Part shown: piece after piece, positions 1-9,212 of the stretch | Position numbering within the stretch: the stretch's first letter is position 1 | Layout of the letters: the number at the start of each line of letters is the position of its first letter | Assembly (NCBI RefSeq): GCF_000445445.1 | Contig: NZ_ASXP01000002.1 | Coordinates: 868,001-932,000, forward strand | DNA length: 64,000 nucleotides | Direction of reading: 5' to 3' | From: Sporomusa ovata DSM 2662 | GTDB taxonomy: Bacteria > Bacillota > Negativicutes > Sporomusales > Sporomusaceae | Position numbers and translations under genes: made by a program | The notes under the pieces: model-generated | Told to the model about the DNA's origin: nothing | The model's database searches: none | Seen by the model: only the letters and a program-made list of their open reading frames with translations

Positions 1-949
1 CTGGTGTCAGGCCTTGCAGCAAGGCGGCGGCAGCGGCAAGTAGTGCATTTTCGATATTATGGCGTCCGGGAATGGCTAATTTCATAGGATATTGGCCGGC
101 TGGTACCTGCTGGCCATTGAGTGCCACCAACGGGTTGCTGACCGTAAGGGTAAAGCTGCTGCCATAGGCTGTCAGGTGGGTAATCCTGGCGCAGATGTCG
201 GCCGGGTTATTGACCGCAACGGTAATAAGTCTGCCGGTAAAATGGGAAGCCATGACCTGGCAGTACGGATCGTCGATATTAACAATCAGGGGTGTATGGG
301 GAGTTAGTAACTCCAGAAATTTAGTTTTAGCCGCAAGGTAGTTAGCGAAATTGCCATGAAAGTCGAGGTGGTCGGCACATAGATTGCTAAGTATGCCTGT
401 GGAAAAACGAACATGAGTAACGCGATGCATTTCAACGCCCTGTGCAGATACTTCCATAGCGGCATGGGTAACTTTGTTGCTAAGCATTTGTGATAGATAG
501 TGCTGAAGCGAAACAGCATCTGGTGTTGTCAGGGTACTGGGGATAGCATTTTTGCCGGTATTGACCCGGACGGTGCCAATAAGTCCTGTTTGAAAGCCGT
601 TACGGATAAAAATATGCTCAAGCAGACAGGCAATAGTAGTTTTACCATTAGAGCCTGTTATACCTACAAGGTTCAATTTTCGTGATGGATTATCATAAAA
701 GACCGCAGCCAGTTCAGAGAGAGCCAATCTGGCGTTAGCTACAACAAGTACCGGAATGGGCAGTGTTGGCAGATGGTCCGGGCAATCGCTCACAATGACC
801 AGTGCTCCCCGGTCAGCGGCAGCTTGGGCAAATGTATTGCCATCGACGGCGTGGCCACAGATAGCCACAAAAATATACCCTGGCTGTACCTTGGCAGAAT
901 GGCAGGTAATTCCCGTTGCTTTGCTAACCCAATTCTCAAGTACCTGCAT
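1..949 (-). CDS. MurE-type Mur ligase, 3' end outside window (paralogue-like variant)
   Basis: About 316 N-terminal residues read on the minus strand; the gene runs off the left edge. The start is ATG at 949 with GGAGG seven bases upstream. An N-terminal substrate-binding domain is followed by the ATP loop GITGSNGKTT and the central ligase motifs TTPDAVSLQ, MEVSAQGVEMHRV and LCADHLDFHG, all in MurE order. The family adds the third residue (diaminopimelate or lysine) to UDP-MurNAc-L-Ala-D-Glu in the cytoplasm. Two places differ from ordinary MurE: the usual DSR motif near residue 18 reads HSA, and the usual SSHA after MEV reads SAQG. It may be a second Mur ligase rather than the dcw-cluster murE. 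The C-terminal domain, which selects the amino acid, is not visible. Confidence 0.8.
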   Translation of the reverse strand, partial: MQVLENWVSKATGITCHSAKVQPGYIFVAICGHAVDGNTFAQAAADRGALVIVSDCPDHLPTLPIPVLVVANARLALSELAAVFYDNPSRKLNLVGITGSNGKTTIACLLEHIFIRNGFQTGLIGTVRVNTGKNAIPSTLTTPDAVSLQHYLSQMLSNKVTHAAMEVSAQGVEMHRVTHVRFSTGILSNLCADHLDFHGNFANYLAAKTKFLELLTPHTPLIVNIDDPYCQVMASHFTGRLITVAVNNPADICARITHLTAYGSSFTLTVSNPLVALNGQQVPAGQYPMKLAIPGRHNIENALLAAAAALLQGLTP

Positions 950-1008
950 ATGATTTCCTCCTTGTCGGCAAATAAGATACTTCATGGTATTCCCACTATA
1001 GGCAGGAG

Positions 1009-1860
1009 GTGAACGAGATAAAAAAACTTTTGCAATTTCTGTTACTCATGCTTATTATGCTACCGGCACTTAATACAGGCTGTGGCCTAAAAACGCCTGC
1101 TCCCAAACCGGAAGTTCGCCTGGTGGCTGACCAGGTTACCATTGAAGGACAGCTTGTAGGCGCTATGACGGTGGAAGAAGCCAGCAGAGTTTTGATTAAC
1201 GTGGCCAAGGCCAAAGATGTGCCGGCCGTAAATGCCGGCTTTGCCCCTGAAACCGGCGAGGTTATTCCTGAACGTCTGGGTCAGCGTCTCAATGTGTCAG
1301 CCACTCTGAACGAATTGCTTGCTGCAGCACCTGGCAGCAAGGTTGCACCGGTGTATCAGCATTTTGCGCCTGATATTACCCAAGATAAGCTGGCTCGTAG
1401 TCACAGGCTGGGATGCTATGCTACACAGATTTTGGATGATAGCCCGGGGCGTCTTACGAATATCCGTCTGACAGCCAAGTTAATCAACAACACAGTTCTT
1501 GAATCCGGGCAGGAATTTTCCTTCAACAGACTAACAGGCGAACCGACGGCCAGCCGGGGTTTTCAACCAGCAGCTGTATTTGGCGATAAGGGGAAAACGG
1601 AGCAGGGGCTTGGGGGTGGCATGTGCCAGGTATCATCCACCTTATATAATGCGGTATTGGCTGCAAATCTTACAGTTACCGAGCGTCATCCTCATTCCCA
1701 ACCGGTAAACTATGTACCTCCAGGCAAGGATGCCACTACTTACACAGATAAGGATTTTCGCTTTATCAACACCACGCGCCATCGCCTGATAAGCCGTGTA
1801 TTTACTGATGAGACAGGTTCTCAGCTAACAGTGGAACTATGGGGATTGCCTGACGTATAA
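1009..1860 (+). CDS. VanW family exported (lipo)protein
   Basis: 283 residues. A hydrophobic N-terminal segment ends in a cysteine (LNTGC, residues about 21-25), so it is probably an exported lipoprotein. After a short unassigned N-terminal domain, residues about 130-280 form a VanW domain with SGQEFSFNRLTG, a GGGMCQVSSTLYNA stretch and a conserved HPHSQPVNYVPPG segment. The biochemical role of VanW domains is unknown; they occur in vancomycin-resistance clusters and in cell-surface proteins. The GTG start overlaps its own Shine-Dalgarno sequence (AGGAGGTG). TTG at 1030 would also leave a signal sequence. The gene is divergent from the Mur ligase and is followed by a SpoIID-like gene, which suggests an envelope role. 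Confidence 0.85.
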   Translation: MNEIKKLLQFLLLMLIMLPALNTGCGLKTPAPKPEVRLVADQVTIEGQLVGAMTVEEASRVLINVAKAKDVPAVNAGFAPETGEVIPERLGQRLNVSATLNELLAAAPGSKVAPVYQHFAPDITQDKLARSHRLGCYATQILDDSPGRLTNIRLTAKLINNTVLESGQEFSFNRLTGEPTASRGFQPAAVFGDKGKTEQGLGGGMCQVSSTLYNAVLAANLTVTERHPHSQPVNYVPPGKDATTYTDKDFRFINTTRHRLISRVFTDETGSQLTVELWGLPDV

Positions 1861-1902
1861 GCTTGAAGCTTTCCAGACATACTAAACACGAGGTGGGAGA
1901 GC

Positions 1903-2934
1903 ATGAAAAACAAGGCATTGAATACCGCACTAGTCGTAGGAATTTTGCTGGCATTTCTCACGGGAGCCTACACACTACTCAAGCCTCCCGCCCAAAAACC
2001 AACACCGGCACCAATACCGGCACCGACTGAGCAGGAACCGGCCCCGGCGCCACCTGCGCCGGTACCACAACCGATTCCAGGAGTTGCGCCCTTTGATGCA
2101 GCTAAATATTCTAATGAGCCACAAGTAAAAGTCTATCTGGCAGATAAAGGATCGATCGAGACGATGCCGTTAGAGAAGTATATTGAAGGGGTTATTGCCC
2201 AGGAGATGGAGCCGGATTGGCCAACAGAGGCCTTAGCGGCACAGGCCATTGCCTCACGTACCCTGACAATCAGTGCCATTGAGGCTGGTACAATAAAAAA
2301 ACTCCATAATGCCGATGTCAGTACATCGAAAGAGGAGCTCCAGGCTTTTGCTCCCCAGAAAGTTAACGACAGTGTGCGGCAGGCCGTGGCCCGGACACGC
2401 GGTGAAGTACTGTTATATGCCGGTGGACTTGTTAATGCAATCTATAGTTCCTGCAATGGGCAAATTGGTGCTACCAGAGAAGAAAGCTTTCCTAAAGAAA
2501 TTCCTCATGACACGCCATATTTCCAGCCTGTCAAAGATAACTGCTTTACCTATGCCCCAGAACAAATAGCAACCTGGACAGTAAAAATTCCGGCTTCCCA
2601 GGTTGCAGCTGCCATCGGCTATACTGGTAACCCGGCAGATATCCGCATTTTGGAGAAAGGGCCATCTGGTCGGATTCTTTATATTGGGGCTGGCAATAAA
2701 AAAATGTATGGTGCTGATTTCCGCAGGGCTGTCGGCTATGATGTTCTGAAATCTACCTTAGTTACGGAAATGAACGTTGAAGATGGTACCTTTATTTTTA
2801 AGGGTAACGGCTGGGGTAATGGCGTTGGTTTGTGCCAATGGGGTGCCTATACCTTTGCCAAAGAGGGCAAGCAGGCCGAGGATATTGTCAGGTATTATTA
2901 TCCTGGCACTGAAGTGAAAAAACTATGGCAATGA
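1903..2934 (+). CDS. SpoIID/LytB-domain protein with proline-rich linker
   Basis: 343 residues: one N-terminal membrane segment (about 6-24), a Pro/Ala-rich linker (about 27-63), then a SpoIID domain. Family features include LEKYIEGVIAQEMEPDWP, LAAQAIASRT, and a C-terminal GNGWGNGVGLCQWGAY stretch. SpoIID of Bacillus is a peptidoglycan lytic transglycosylase that removes stem-free glycan during engulfment. Related LytB-domain proteins modify amidases. The first Glu of the EMEP motif is in the position of the catalytic Glu. The ATG has GAGGTGGGAG upstream. It is one of two such paralogues here (see 45511). Whether this copy is sporulation-specific cannot be told from sequence. Confidence 0.85.
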   Translation: MKNKALNTALVVGILLAFLTGAYTLLKPPAQKPTPAPIPAPTEQEPAPAPPAPVPQPIPGVAPFDAAKYSNEPQVKVYLADKGSIETMPLEKYIEGVIAQEMEPDWPTEALAAQAIASRTLTISAIEAGTIKKLHNADVSTSKEELQAFAPQKVNDSVRQAVARTRGEVLLYAGGLVNAIYSSCNGQIGATREESFPKEIPHDTPYFQPVKDNCFTYAPEQIATWTVKIPASQVAAAIGYTGNPADIRILEKGPSGRILYIGAGNKKMYGADFRRAVGYDVLKSTLVTEMNVEDGTFIFKGNGWGNGVGLCQWGAYTFAKEGKQAEDIVRYYYPGTEVKKLWQ

Positions 2935-3012
2935 TTTATAGAATGCAAAAAAAATGTTCACTGCCTTTATATGGATGAATTTTATAGTAATATCTGCATA
3001 CATTAATTACGC

Positions 3013-3099
3013 GAGGTAGTATGGCGGCTACCTCCCGGGGACTGCGCCGCTTGTCTGGTACGCACGGACAGGCGGCGCAATTTATTTTCTTGATTTTTT
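3013..3099 (+). terminator. Hairpins and T-rich tract after the SpoIID-like gene
   Basis: A 7-bp stem at 3013-3019/3028-3034 is followed by a 13-bp stem with one G-U pair at 3043-3055/3067-3079. A T-rich run covers 3081-3099. The second hairpin looks like an intrinsic terminator. The first could be part of a small structured RNA, but I have no family match. Confidence 0.65.
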
Positions 3100-3120
3100 G
3101 CAATATTAGTCTTATGAATA

Positions 3121-3149
3121 TTGGCAATAGCTTTCGACTACGCTATAAT
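3121..3149 (+). promoter_or_regulatory. SigA-type promoter for ywiB-argS
   Basis: TTGGCA at 3121-3126, a 17-bp spacer, then TATAAT at 3144-3149. The predicted transcript would start about 10 bases before the GTG at 3167. Confidence 0.6.
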
Positions 3150-3166
3150 AATAAAGTTAAGGTTCT

Positions 3167-3649
3167 GTGAAGGGATTGAGTCTGATTAAACAGAGTAATA
3201 CGGATATTAGCCATGTACTCATTTCTGTGAAGGGCTCACAACAGGATGCTCATGGTGAAGAAGATGCGATTGAATTATTTACGCATGGGCGCCGGTATGC
3301 GAAAAATGGGGTCCACTACATCACGTATCAGGAAAGCGGGATTAGTGGGATGGAAGGCGTCTCAACACTCTTAAAAGTCTACGCAGATTATGTTATTCTG
3401 GTGCGAAGGGGCAGCGTTGACCAGCGGCAGGAATTTCGGGTTAGGCAGCGCTCACATTCCAGGTATGTCACACCCTATGGTACAATGGAAATTAGTATAC
3501 AAACAACCCGGCTGGCGATAACCCGTGCTGAGGATAATAGCCAGGTTACCGGAATACATATTGAGTATGAACTGGAAATAGACGGACAGTGGCAAAGCAC
3601 CAATAAACTTGCTGTCCTTATACAGGGGGATAAGAAGAATGGACATTAA
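3167..3649 (+). CDS. ywiB: DUF1934 family protein (YwiB-like)
   Basis: 160 residues matching the small beta-barrel DUF1934/YwiB family: an N-terminal VLISVKGSQ strand, ELFTHGRRYAKNGVHYITY, SGISGMEGVSTLLKV and RYVTPYGTMEISI. The function is unknown. As in Bacillus, the gene sits immediately before argS, here overlapping it by 11 bases, which points to translational coupling. GTG at 3167 is used as the start; a weak AAGG lies 6-10 bases upstream, and the leader predicted from the promoter is very short. Confidence 0.8.
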   Translation: MKGLSLIKQSNTDISHVLISVKGSQQDAHGEEDAIELFTHGRRYAKNGVHYITYQESGISGMEGVSTLLKVYADYVILVRRGSVDQRQEFRVRQRSHSRYVTPYGTMEISIQTTRLAITRAEDNSQVTGIHIEYELEIDGQWQSTNKLAVLIQGDKKNGH

Positions 3650-5306
3650 ACAACAGCTAATTGCCGCTATTGGACAAGCAGCGACCAAAGCGATAGCGGA
3701 TGGCGTATTTGTTGCCGGGCATCTGCCTGAGATAGCATTGGAAGTGCCGCCACAAAAGGAGTTCGGCGATTATGCGACTAACTTTGCTATGCAGTCGGCG
3801 AAAGCGGCTAAGATGAATCCGCGGGTGATTGCTCAGGCGATTATCGACCGGCTTAATGAACCATGGCTGGATAAAGCCTTGCTGGCTGGGCCGGGGTTTA
3901 TTAACTTTTATCTTAAGTCAGATATTCTATACCAGGACCTAGCGGATATATTGGCTGCCGGGGAAAATTTCGGCCAGACTAACGCCGGACAAGGTCAGCG
4001 GGTACAGGTAGAGTTTGTCAGTGCCAACCCTACCGGGCCGTTGCATGTCGGTCATGGCCGGGGGGCGGCCGTAGGCAGCGCCCTTGTTAATCTGCTTCGG
4101 GTGGCAGGTTACCAGGTGGAGGCGGAATTTTATATCAACGATGCCGGCAATCAGATGGATAACCTGGCAGCTTCTGTCAACGCCCGGTATTTGGAGCTTA
4201 TGGGGAAAACAGCTGATTTTCCCGCAGATGGCTATCATGGCAAAGATATCATTGACACAGCTGAGCGGATTATTGACAAACATGGTGACAAATATCTCAG
4301 TATGCCGGAGGCGGAGCGTTTAGCCGCGTTCAAGGAAGTGGGACTAAAGGAAAAGCTGGCGGCGCTTAAAGAGGATTTGGAACAGTTTGGCGTCAATTTT
4401 GACGTATGGTTTAGCGAACGCACATTACATAACAGTGGTTCTGTAGCAGCTACCTGTGAGCTGTTAAAGGCCAATGGCAATATCTATGAGAAAGATGGTG
4501 CCTTATGGCTAAAATCGACAGCCTATGGTGATGATAAAGACCGGGTAGTTATTCGCGATAATGGGGTGCCTACCTATCTGGCTGCTGATATTGCCTATCA
4601 TCGTGATAAATTTGCCCGTGGTTTTAACAAGGTTATTAATATTTGGGGGGCGGATCACCATGGTTACATTTGCCGGGTCAAGGCCGCGATTAGTGCCATG
4701 GGGTATAATGCAGATAACCTGGAAGTAATGATTTTGCAGATGGTAAGTCTATATCAAGATGGTCAGCTTGTCAAGATGTCTAAACGGACAGGGCAAGGCG
4801 TAACCTTGAGTGAACTTATTGAGGAAGTGGGGCGTGATGCCGCCCGGTATTTCTTTATTATGCGTTCCACTGACAGCCAGCTTGATTTTGATCTTGATTT
4901 GGCAAAAACTCATTCCAATGAGAATCCGGTGTATTACATCCAGTACGCTCATGCCCGGATAGCCAGTATTTTTCGCCAAGTGGCAGATGCGGGCTTACCT
5001 GTTCCTGCTGCATGGGACCAAATTAAGCTGGAACTATTAACAGAGCAGGCAGAAATTGATTTAATCAAAAAAATGGCGATGTTCCCAGAAGAGGTTGCCA
5101 GTGCTGCCTGTGAGCGTGCGCCGCATCGGATTGCCCGTTATGCGCATGAATTAGCCGGCCTGTTCCATACCTTTTATAATCAATGCCGGATTATTGGCGT
5201 TGCTCCTGACTTACAGGCCGCCCGTCTGGCACTTGTGACAGCGGTAAGGGCAACGGTAAAACAATCACTTGGTATCCTGGGGGTTGCTGCTCCCGACAAA
5301 ATGTAA
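3639..5306 (+). CDS. argS: Arginyl-tRNA synthetase
   Basis: 555 residues, the normal length for a class I ArgRS. It charges tRNA-Arg in the cytoplasm. An N-terminal Arg-tRNA-synthetase-specific domain (about 1-85) is followed by the catalytic domain with ANPTGPLHVGHGRG (HIGH motif as HVGH) and VKMSKRTG (KMSKS motif as KMSKR). The C-terminal anticodon-binding DALR domain covers about residues 430-555. The ATG at 3639 lies inside the last codons of ywiB and has AGGGGGAT 8-15 bases upstream. A longer in-frame reading from 3609 lacks a ribosome-binding site. Confidence 0.97.
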   Translation: MDIKQQLIAAIGQAATKAIADGVFVAGHLPEIALEVPPQKEFGDYATNFAMQSAKAAKMNPRVIAQAIIDRLNEPWLDKALLAGPGFINFYLKSDILYQDLADILAAGENFGQTNAGQGQRVQVEFVSANPTGPLHVGHGRGAAVGSALVNLLRVAGYQVEAEFYINDAGNQMDNLAASVNARYLELMGKTADFPADGYHGKDIIDTAERIIDKHGDKYLSMPEAERLAAFKEVGLKEKLAALKEDLEQFGVNFDVWFSERTLHNSGSVAATCELLKANGNIYEKDGALWLKSTAYGDDKDRVVIRDNGVPTYLAADIAYHRDKFARGFNKVINIWGADHHGYICRVKAAISAMGYNADNLEVMILQMVSLYQDGQLVKMSKRTGQGVTLSELIEEVGRDAARYFFIMRSTDSQLDFDLDLAKTHSNENPVYYIQYAHARIASIFRQVADAGLPVPAAWDQIKLELLTEQAEIDLIKKMAMFPEEVASAACERAPHRIARYAHELAGLFHTFYNQCRIIGVAPDLQAARLALVTAVRATVKQSLGILGVAAPDKM

Positions 5307-5404
5307 ATCGCGTACTATCCAGGAATGTTTTACAGTAATCGGGAGGAATTTACCTCTATGTGTTGAATATAAAACGCGGATTGTTAAGTGCGGAGGTTAA
5401 AATT

Positions 5405-5824
5405 ATGGCTATACCGAAGAATTCTATTGATGAAGTCGATTCAGCATATCAGGTTTTAAAAGCAGCAGGACATCCGTTATATTACCGGGAATTAATTGAT
5501 CAGGCCATCGCTGCCAAGGGTAGTACAGTACGTGCATCAGCCCATACTATTGCGGATGTACATACGCGGATTAATCTGGACAGCCGGTTTGTGCACACAG
5601 GTAAAAGTATGTGGGGCCTGAATGAATGGTCACCTCAGCGAATAAGTGTGACCGAAGCAGAAGAAACAGCAACTGCCCAGCCAGATATGCAAAGACGGGC
5701 TAAGTTGTTGGCTGCCATTCAACAGGATTTTGAAAATGAGGGTACTGCCAGTAACTCTGATCCTGACCAGTTGCTGGAAGGCGAGAGTGAATTAGAAGAA
5801 GAAAACGAAGAAACTGAGGTGTAG
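5405..5824 (+). CDS. rpoE: RNA polymerase delta subunit
   Basis: 139 residues. The N-terminal 85 or so form a HARE-HTH (winged-helix) domain (SAYQVLKAAGHPLYYRELID ... FVHTGKSMWGLNEW), and the C-terminal tail is acidic (ELEEENEETEV). Delta binds RNA polymerase and speeds recycling and promoter selectivity in Firmicutes. The acidic tail is shorter than in Bacillus. The ATG at 5405 follows GCGGAGG. Its place between argS and pyrG matches the conserved Firmicute order. Confidence 0.9.
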   Translation: MAIPKNSIDEVDSAYQVLKAAGHPLYYRELIDQAIAAKGSTVRASAHTIADVHTRINLDSRFVHTGKSMWGLNEWSPQRISVTEAEETATAQPDMQRRAKLLAAIQQDFENEGTASNSDPDQLLEGESELEEENEETEV

Positions 5825-5928
5825 TTGTACGAAGCCGCTACTCAGTCATCGGATAAAGAACATGCATCTTTGGCATAATTAGGGTTGTCAGACAGTTAAT
5901 TGTGGGAAGTTAGTAGGAGGATTTTTAA

Positions 5929-7542
5929 ATGACTAAATATATTTTTGTTACAGGCGGCGTGGTATCTTCACTTGGTAAAGGAATTACGGCAGCATCACTT
6001 GGGCGTCTTTTGAAAAGCCGCGGGCTCAAAGTTACCATTCAGAAGTTTGACCCGTACATCAACTTTGATCCAGGGACCATGAGTCCTTATCAGCATGGCG
6101 AAGTTTTTGTCACAGAAGACGGTGGCGAGACCGACCTTGACCTTGGCCATTATGAACGGTTTATTGATATTCACTTAAGCAAAAGCTCAAATGTCACAGC
6201 TGGCAAAATATATTGGTCAGTTATCAGCAAGGAGCGTAAAGGAGATTATTTGGGCAGCACTGTCCAGGTAATTCCTCATATTACCAACGAAATTAAAGAA
6301 CGCATTTACCGGGTTGGCGAAGAAGACAATGCTGATGTTGTTATTACCGAAATCGGCGGTACTGTTGGTGATATTGAAAGTCAGCCATTTTTAGAAGCCA
6401 TTCGTCAGGTTAAAAAGGAAGTAGGCAAGGGTGGTGTGCTCTATATTCATGTTACCCTTGTACCCTACATTTCGGCAGCCGGTGAGCTTAAAACCAAGCC
6501 CACCCAGCATAGTGTAAAAGAACTGAGAAGTATTGGTATTCATCCTGATATCATTGTGTGCCGTACTGAGCATGAGATATCGCAGGATATGAAAGAAAAG
6601 CTAGCCTTATTCTGTGACATTGACTGTGATGCAGTCATCCAGAACAAAAATGCCGCCAGCATTTATGAGGTTCCACTGATGCTGGAAAAGGAAGGGCTTG
6701 ACCGTATTGCCATGGAAAAGCTCAACCTGGAAGACACTGGAGCCGATATGACGCAATGGAAACACATGGTAGATAAGATCACGAATCCGCGGTATAGTGT
6801 ACAGATTGCCATTGTCGGTAAATATGTTGCCCTGCGGGATGCGTATATGAGTGTGTCGGAAGCTTTGCGTCATGGTGGTATTGCTAATGATACTGCTGTT
6901 GAGATCAAATGGATTAATGCCGAAGATATTGAGGCTGAGGGCACTGATCTAATTGCATATTTAGGTGATGTTGACGGTATCTTGGTACCTGGTGGGTTTG
7001 GTGACCGTGGAATCGAAGGCAAGCTTAAGGCTATTCGCTATGCACGGGAGAACAGGGTGCCTTTCTTTGGCTTGTGTCTGGGTATGCAGACTGCTGTCAT
7101 TGAATTTGCCCGCAATGTATGTGGCTTAGCAGATGCGCACAGCACTGAGTTTAATCCAGCTACAGCGCACCCCGTTATTGACCTTATGCCTGAGCAGGTA
7201 GCTATCGAAGCCAAAGGCGGTACCATGCGTCTTGGCGTGTATCCCTGCAAGGTTATGGAAGGTACACTGACCTATCAAGCCTATCAGGACGAGATTATTT
7301 ATGAACGTCACCGTCACCGTTTTGAATTTAATAATGCATATCGTGACAGACTATCTGCTGCCGGCCTTGTTATAGGCGGTACTTTGCCTAACGGGCGTTT
7401 GGTTGAGATTGTAGAAATAAAAGATCATCCCTGGTTTGTGGGTACGCAATTCCACCCGGAATTCAAGTCGCGTCCGACTAACCCGCATCCGCTGTTTAGG
7501 GATTTTATCAAAGCAACGCTTACAAATAAGCTGGGGAAGTAA
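5929..7542 (+). CDS. pyrG: CTP synthase
   Basis: 537 residues, full length. It aminates UTP to CTP using glutamine and ATP. The N-terminal synthase domain begins with the P-loop GGVVSSLGKGITAASLG and contains EDGGETDLDLGHYERF. The C-terminal glutamine amidotransferase has the nucleophile Cys383 in FGLCLGMQ and the His/Glu pair in QFHPEF. AGGAGG lies upstream of the ATG. The 104-base leader before it shows no terminator hairpin that I can see. A terminator follows the gene. Confidence 0.98.
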   Translation: MTKYIFVTGGVVSSLGKGITAASLGRLLKSRGLKVTIQKFDPYINFDPGTMSPYQHGEVFVTEDGGETDLDLGHYERFIDIHLSKSSNVTAGKIYWSVISKERKGDYLGSTVQVIPHITNEIKERIYRVGEEDNADVVITEIGGTVGDIESQPFLEAIRQVKKEVGKGGVLYIHVTLVPYISAAGELKTKPTQHSVKELRSIGIHPDIIVCRTEHEISQDMKEKLALFCDIDCDAVIQNKNAASIYEVPLMLEKEGLDRIAMEKLNLEDTGADMTQWKHMVDKITNPRYSVQIAIVGKYVALRDAYMSVSEALRHGGIANDTAVEIKWINAEDIEAEGTDLIAYLGDVDGILVPGGFGDRGIEGKLKAIRYARENRVPFFGLCLGMQTAVIEFARNVCGLADAHSTEFNPATAHPVIDLMPEQVAIEAKGGTMRLGVYPCKVMEGTLTYQAYQDEIIYERHRHRFEFNNAYRDRLSAAGLVIGGTLPNGRLVEIVEIKDHPWFVGTQFHPEFKSRPTNPHPLFRDFIKATLTNKLGK

Positions 7543-7569
7543 TAGTAAATCGCTAAAGGGATTATAATA

Positions 7570-7606
7570 AAAGAAAGCTGTTGGAGATTATCCAGCAGCT
7601 TTCTTT
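7570..7606 (+). terminator. Intrinsic terminator after pyrG
   Basis: A 16-bp stem (one G-U) at 7570-7585/7591-7606 with loop GATTA. The 3' arm ends in CTTTCTTTT. Confidence 0.85.
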
Positions 7607-7689
7607 TACAAATAGTTATATTATGTTTAAAAGAAGATAGTAGTAAGAGTCTGTACCATGTTGATAAGTCACATAAGGGAGGTAAGGTT

Positions 7690-8619
7690 ATGTTTAAACG
7701 CTCAGTAGTTATTTTGCTGGTTGTTATTATTGGCATATCTATGTTAGGAGCACTGTTCATTGCCCCTAAGGTGAAACAGAGTAAACTGGCCGGCCATGAT
7801 AAAATCGCCATTGTCTATGTTGATGGTATGATTGTTGGTGGTCGGGGACAGGTTGGTTTATTTACCGAGGGCGGTGGGACAGATACTCTCATTCGTCAGC
7901 TTCATCAGGCTCGTGATGATGCTTCTGTTAAGGCTATTATCCTTAGAATTAACAGCCCTGGCGGCACAGTTCCGGCTTCACAGGAAGTAGGTGAAGAACT
8001 TAAGAAAATTCGTGCTGCCGGCAAACCGGTCATTACTTCTATGGCTGACATGGCAGCCTCTGGTGGTTATTGGCTGGCGGCGTGCACTGACAAAATATAT
8101 GCCAATCCATCTACCATTACGGGGAGTCTTGGTGTATATATGCCCTATTCTAACTGGGAGGAATTATATAAAAAAATCGGGGTCCGTCAGGAAAAAATTA
8201 AAAGCGGCCCGCATAAAGATATCTTATCACCAGATCGTCAGCTGACCGAGGAGGAAAGAGCCATTATTCAAGTTATGGTTGACGATATGTATAATCAATT
8301 TGTAGAGGTCATTGCGGTAGGACGCCAACTGGACCCGGACAAAGTGCGTGAGTTGGCTGACGGCCGTATTTATACTGGCCGGCAAGCCAAAGAGGCGGGG
8401 CTTGTTGATGAATTAGGCAATATGTATGATGCGATTGACGGTGCGGCCAATATGGTGGGTATTCAGGGTGAACCTGAAATTATTGAATATGGCAAGAAAA
8501 ATGTCATTGAATCGTTGTTCGGTGCGCAAGATACTCATAAACCCGAACAACTGATGCTTAAACAGCTTACAGAAATACTCTCTTCGGCCGGCCCTGCAGC
8601 CGCACCCCAGAGCTATTAA
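7690..8619 (+). CDS. sppA: Signal peptide peptidase SppA (36 kDa type)
   Basis: 309 residues, the short SppA form of Gram-positive type. A single N-terminal membrane anchor (about 5-25) precedes a ClpP-like S49 peptidase domain. The predicted catalytic Ser124 is in MAASGGYW and the general-base Lys176 in SGPHKDILSP. The RINSPGG motif (about 87-92) is the oxyanion region. The enzyme degrades released signal peptides at the membrane. AGGGAGG precedes the ATG, and the gene is followed 11 bases later by the Yip1-like gene, so the two probably form an operon. Confidence 0.93.
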   Translation: MFKRSVVILLVVIIGISMLGALFIAPKVKQSKLAGHDKIAIVYVDGMIVGGRGQVGLFTEGGGTDTLIRQLHQARDDASVKAIILRINSPGGTVPASQEVGEELKKIRAAGKPVITSMADMAASGGYWLAACTDKIYANPSTITGSLGVYMPYSNWEELYKKIGVRQEKIKSGPHKDILSPDRQLTEEERAIIQVMVDDMYNQFVEVIAVGRQLDPDKVRELADGRIYTGRQAKEAGLVDELGNMYDAIDGAANMVGIQGEPEIIEYGKKNVIESLFGAQDTHKPEQLMLKQLTEILSSAGPAAAPQSY

Positions 8620-8630
8620 GGGGGATTTAT

Positions 8631-9212
8631 ATGGGCAATTTTCTGGAAACTATTTATGATGTGTTATTTAAACCGCGAGCAGCCATGGAATATATTGCCG
8701 AAAAAAAATTAACCGGGCAGGCATTGGTCATGTTCACTATTGGTATGCTTGTCCCGGTGTGGGCAATATATTCGGGAATGAGAGGCTTGCCAGGTGTTGC
8801 GGTGTTAGGCAGTATGTTTGCCTTGCAATTTATAGGCAGTTTGTTTTTTTGGATACTGGGAGCTTCGGTACTGAACTTTATTGCTGAATTGGCAGGTGGT
8901 CGCGGAACGGCTACCGGCCTGTTTGCTGCCTTGGGTTTTTCAAACTTGCCGCGGGTAGTCGTAATACCACTAGGCGTTATTGCTGCTTTATTGCCAGATG
9001 GCCTGAGTGGTGTAGCTTTTGGCATCATCGGGTTGATTGTAGCTGTATGGACATTACTTTTGACTGTAGCCGCTATTCGCGGTGCCCATGGGCTGTCTGG
9101 TTCTAAAGCTGTGCTTGTGCTCCTCGCTCCTTTGCTAGCGCTAATTGGCATTACTATAGCGGTTGTTATTTTTCTCGGCTCAGCCTTAGTCCAACTTCCG
9201 TTTCATTTTTAG
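8631..9212 (+). CDS. Yip1-domain membrane protein
   Basis: 193 residues with five hydrophobic segments and the N-terminal FLETIYDVLFKPRAAMEYIA signature of bacterial Yip1-like proteins. Family function in bacteria is undefined. It is tightly spaced after sppA with its own GGGGGAT ribosome-binding site. The end overlaps the convergent gene by four bases. Confidence 0.75.
   Translation: MGNFLETIYDVLFKPRAAMEYIAEKKLTGQALVMFTIGMLVPVWAIYSGMRGLPGVAVLGSMFALQFIGSLFFWILGASVLNFIAELAGGRGTATGLFAALGFSNLPRVVVIPLGVIAALLPDGLSGVAFGIIGLIVAVWTLLLTVAAIRGAHGLSGSKAVLVLLAPLLALIGITIAVVIFLGSALVQLPFHF

Noticed and set aside
8654..9151. 165-codon open frame on the minus strand
   Set aside because: Antisense to the Yip1-like gene; composition and lack of a start signal mark it as a shadow.
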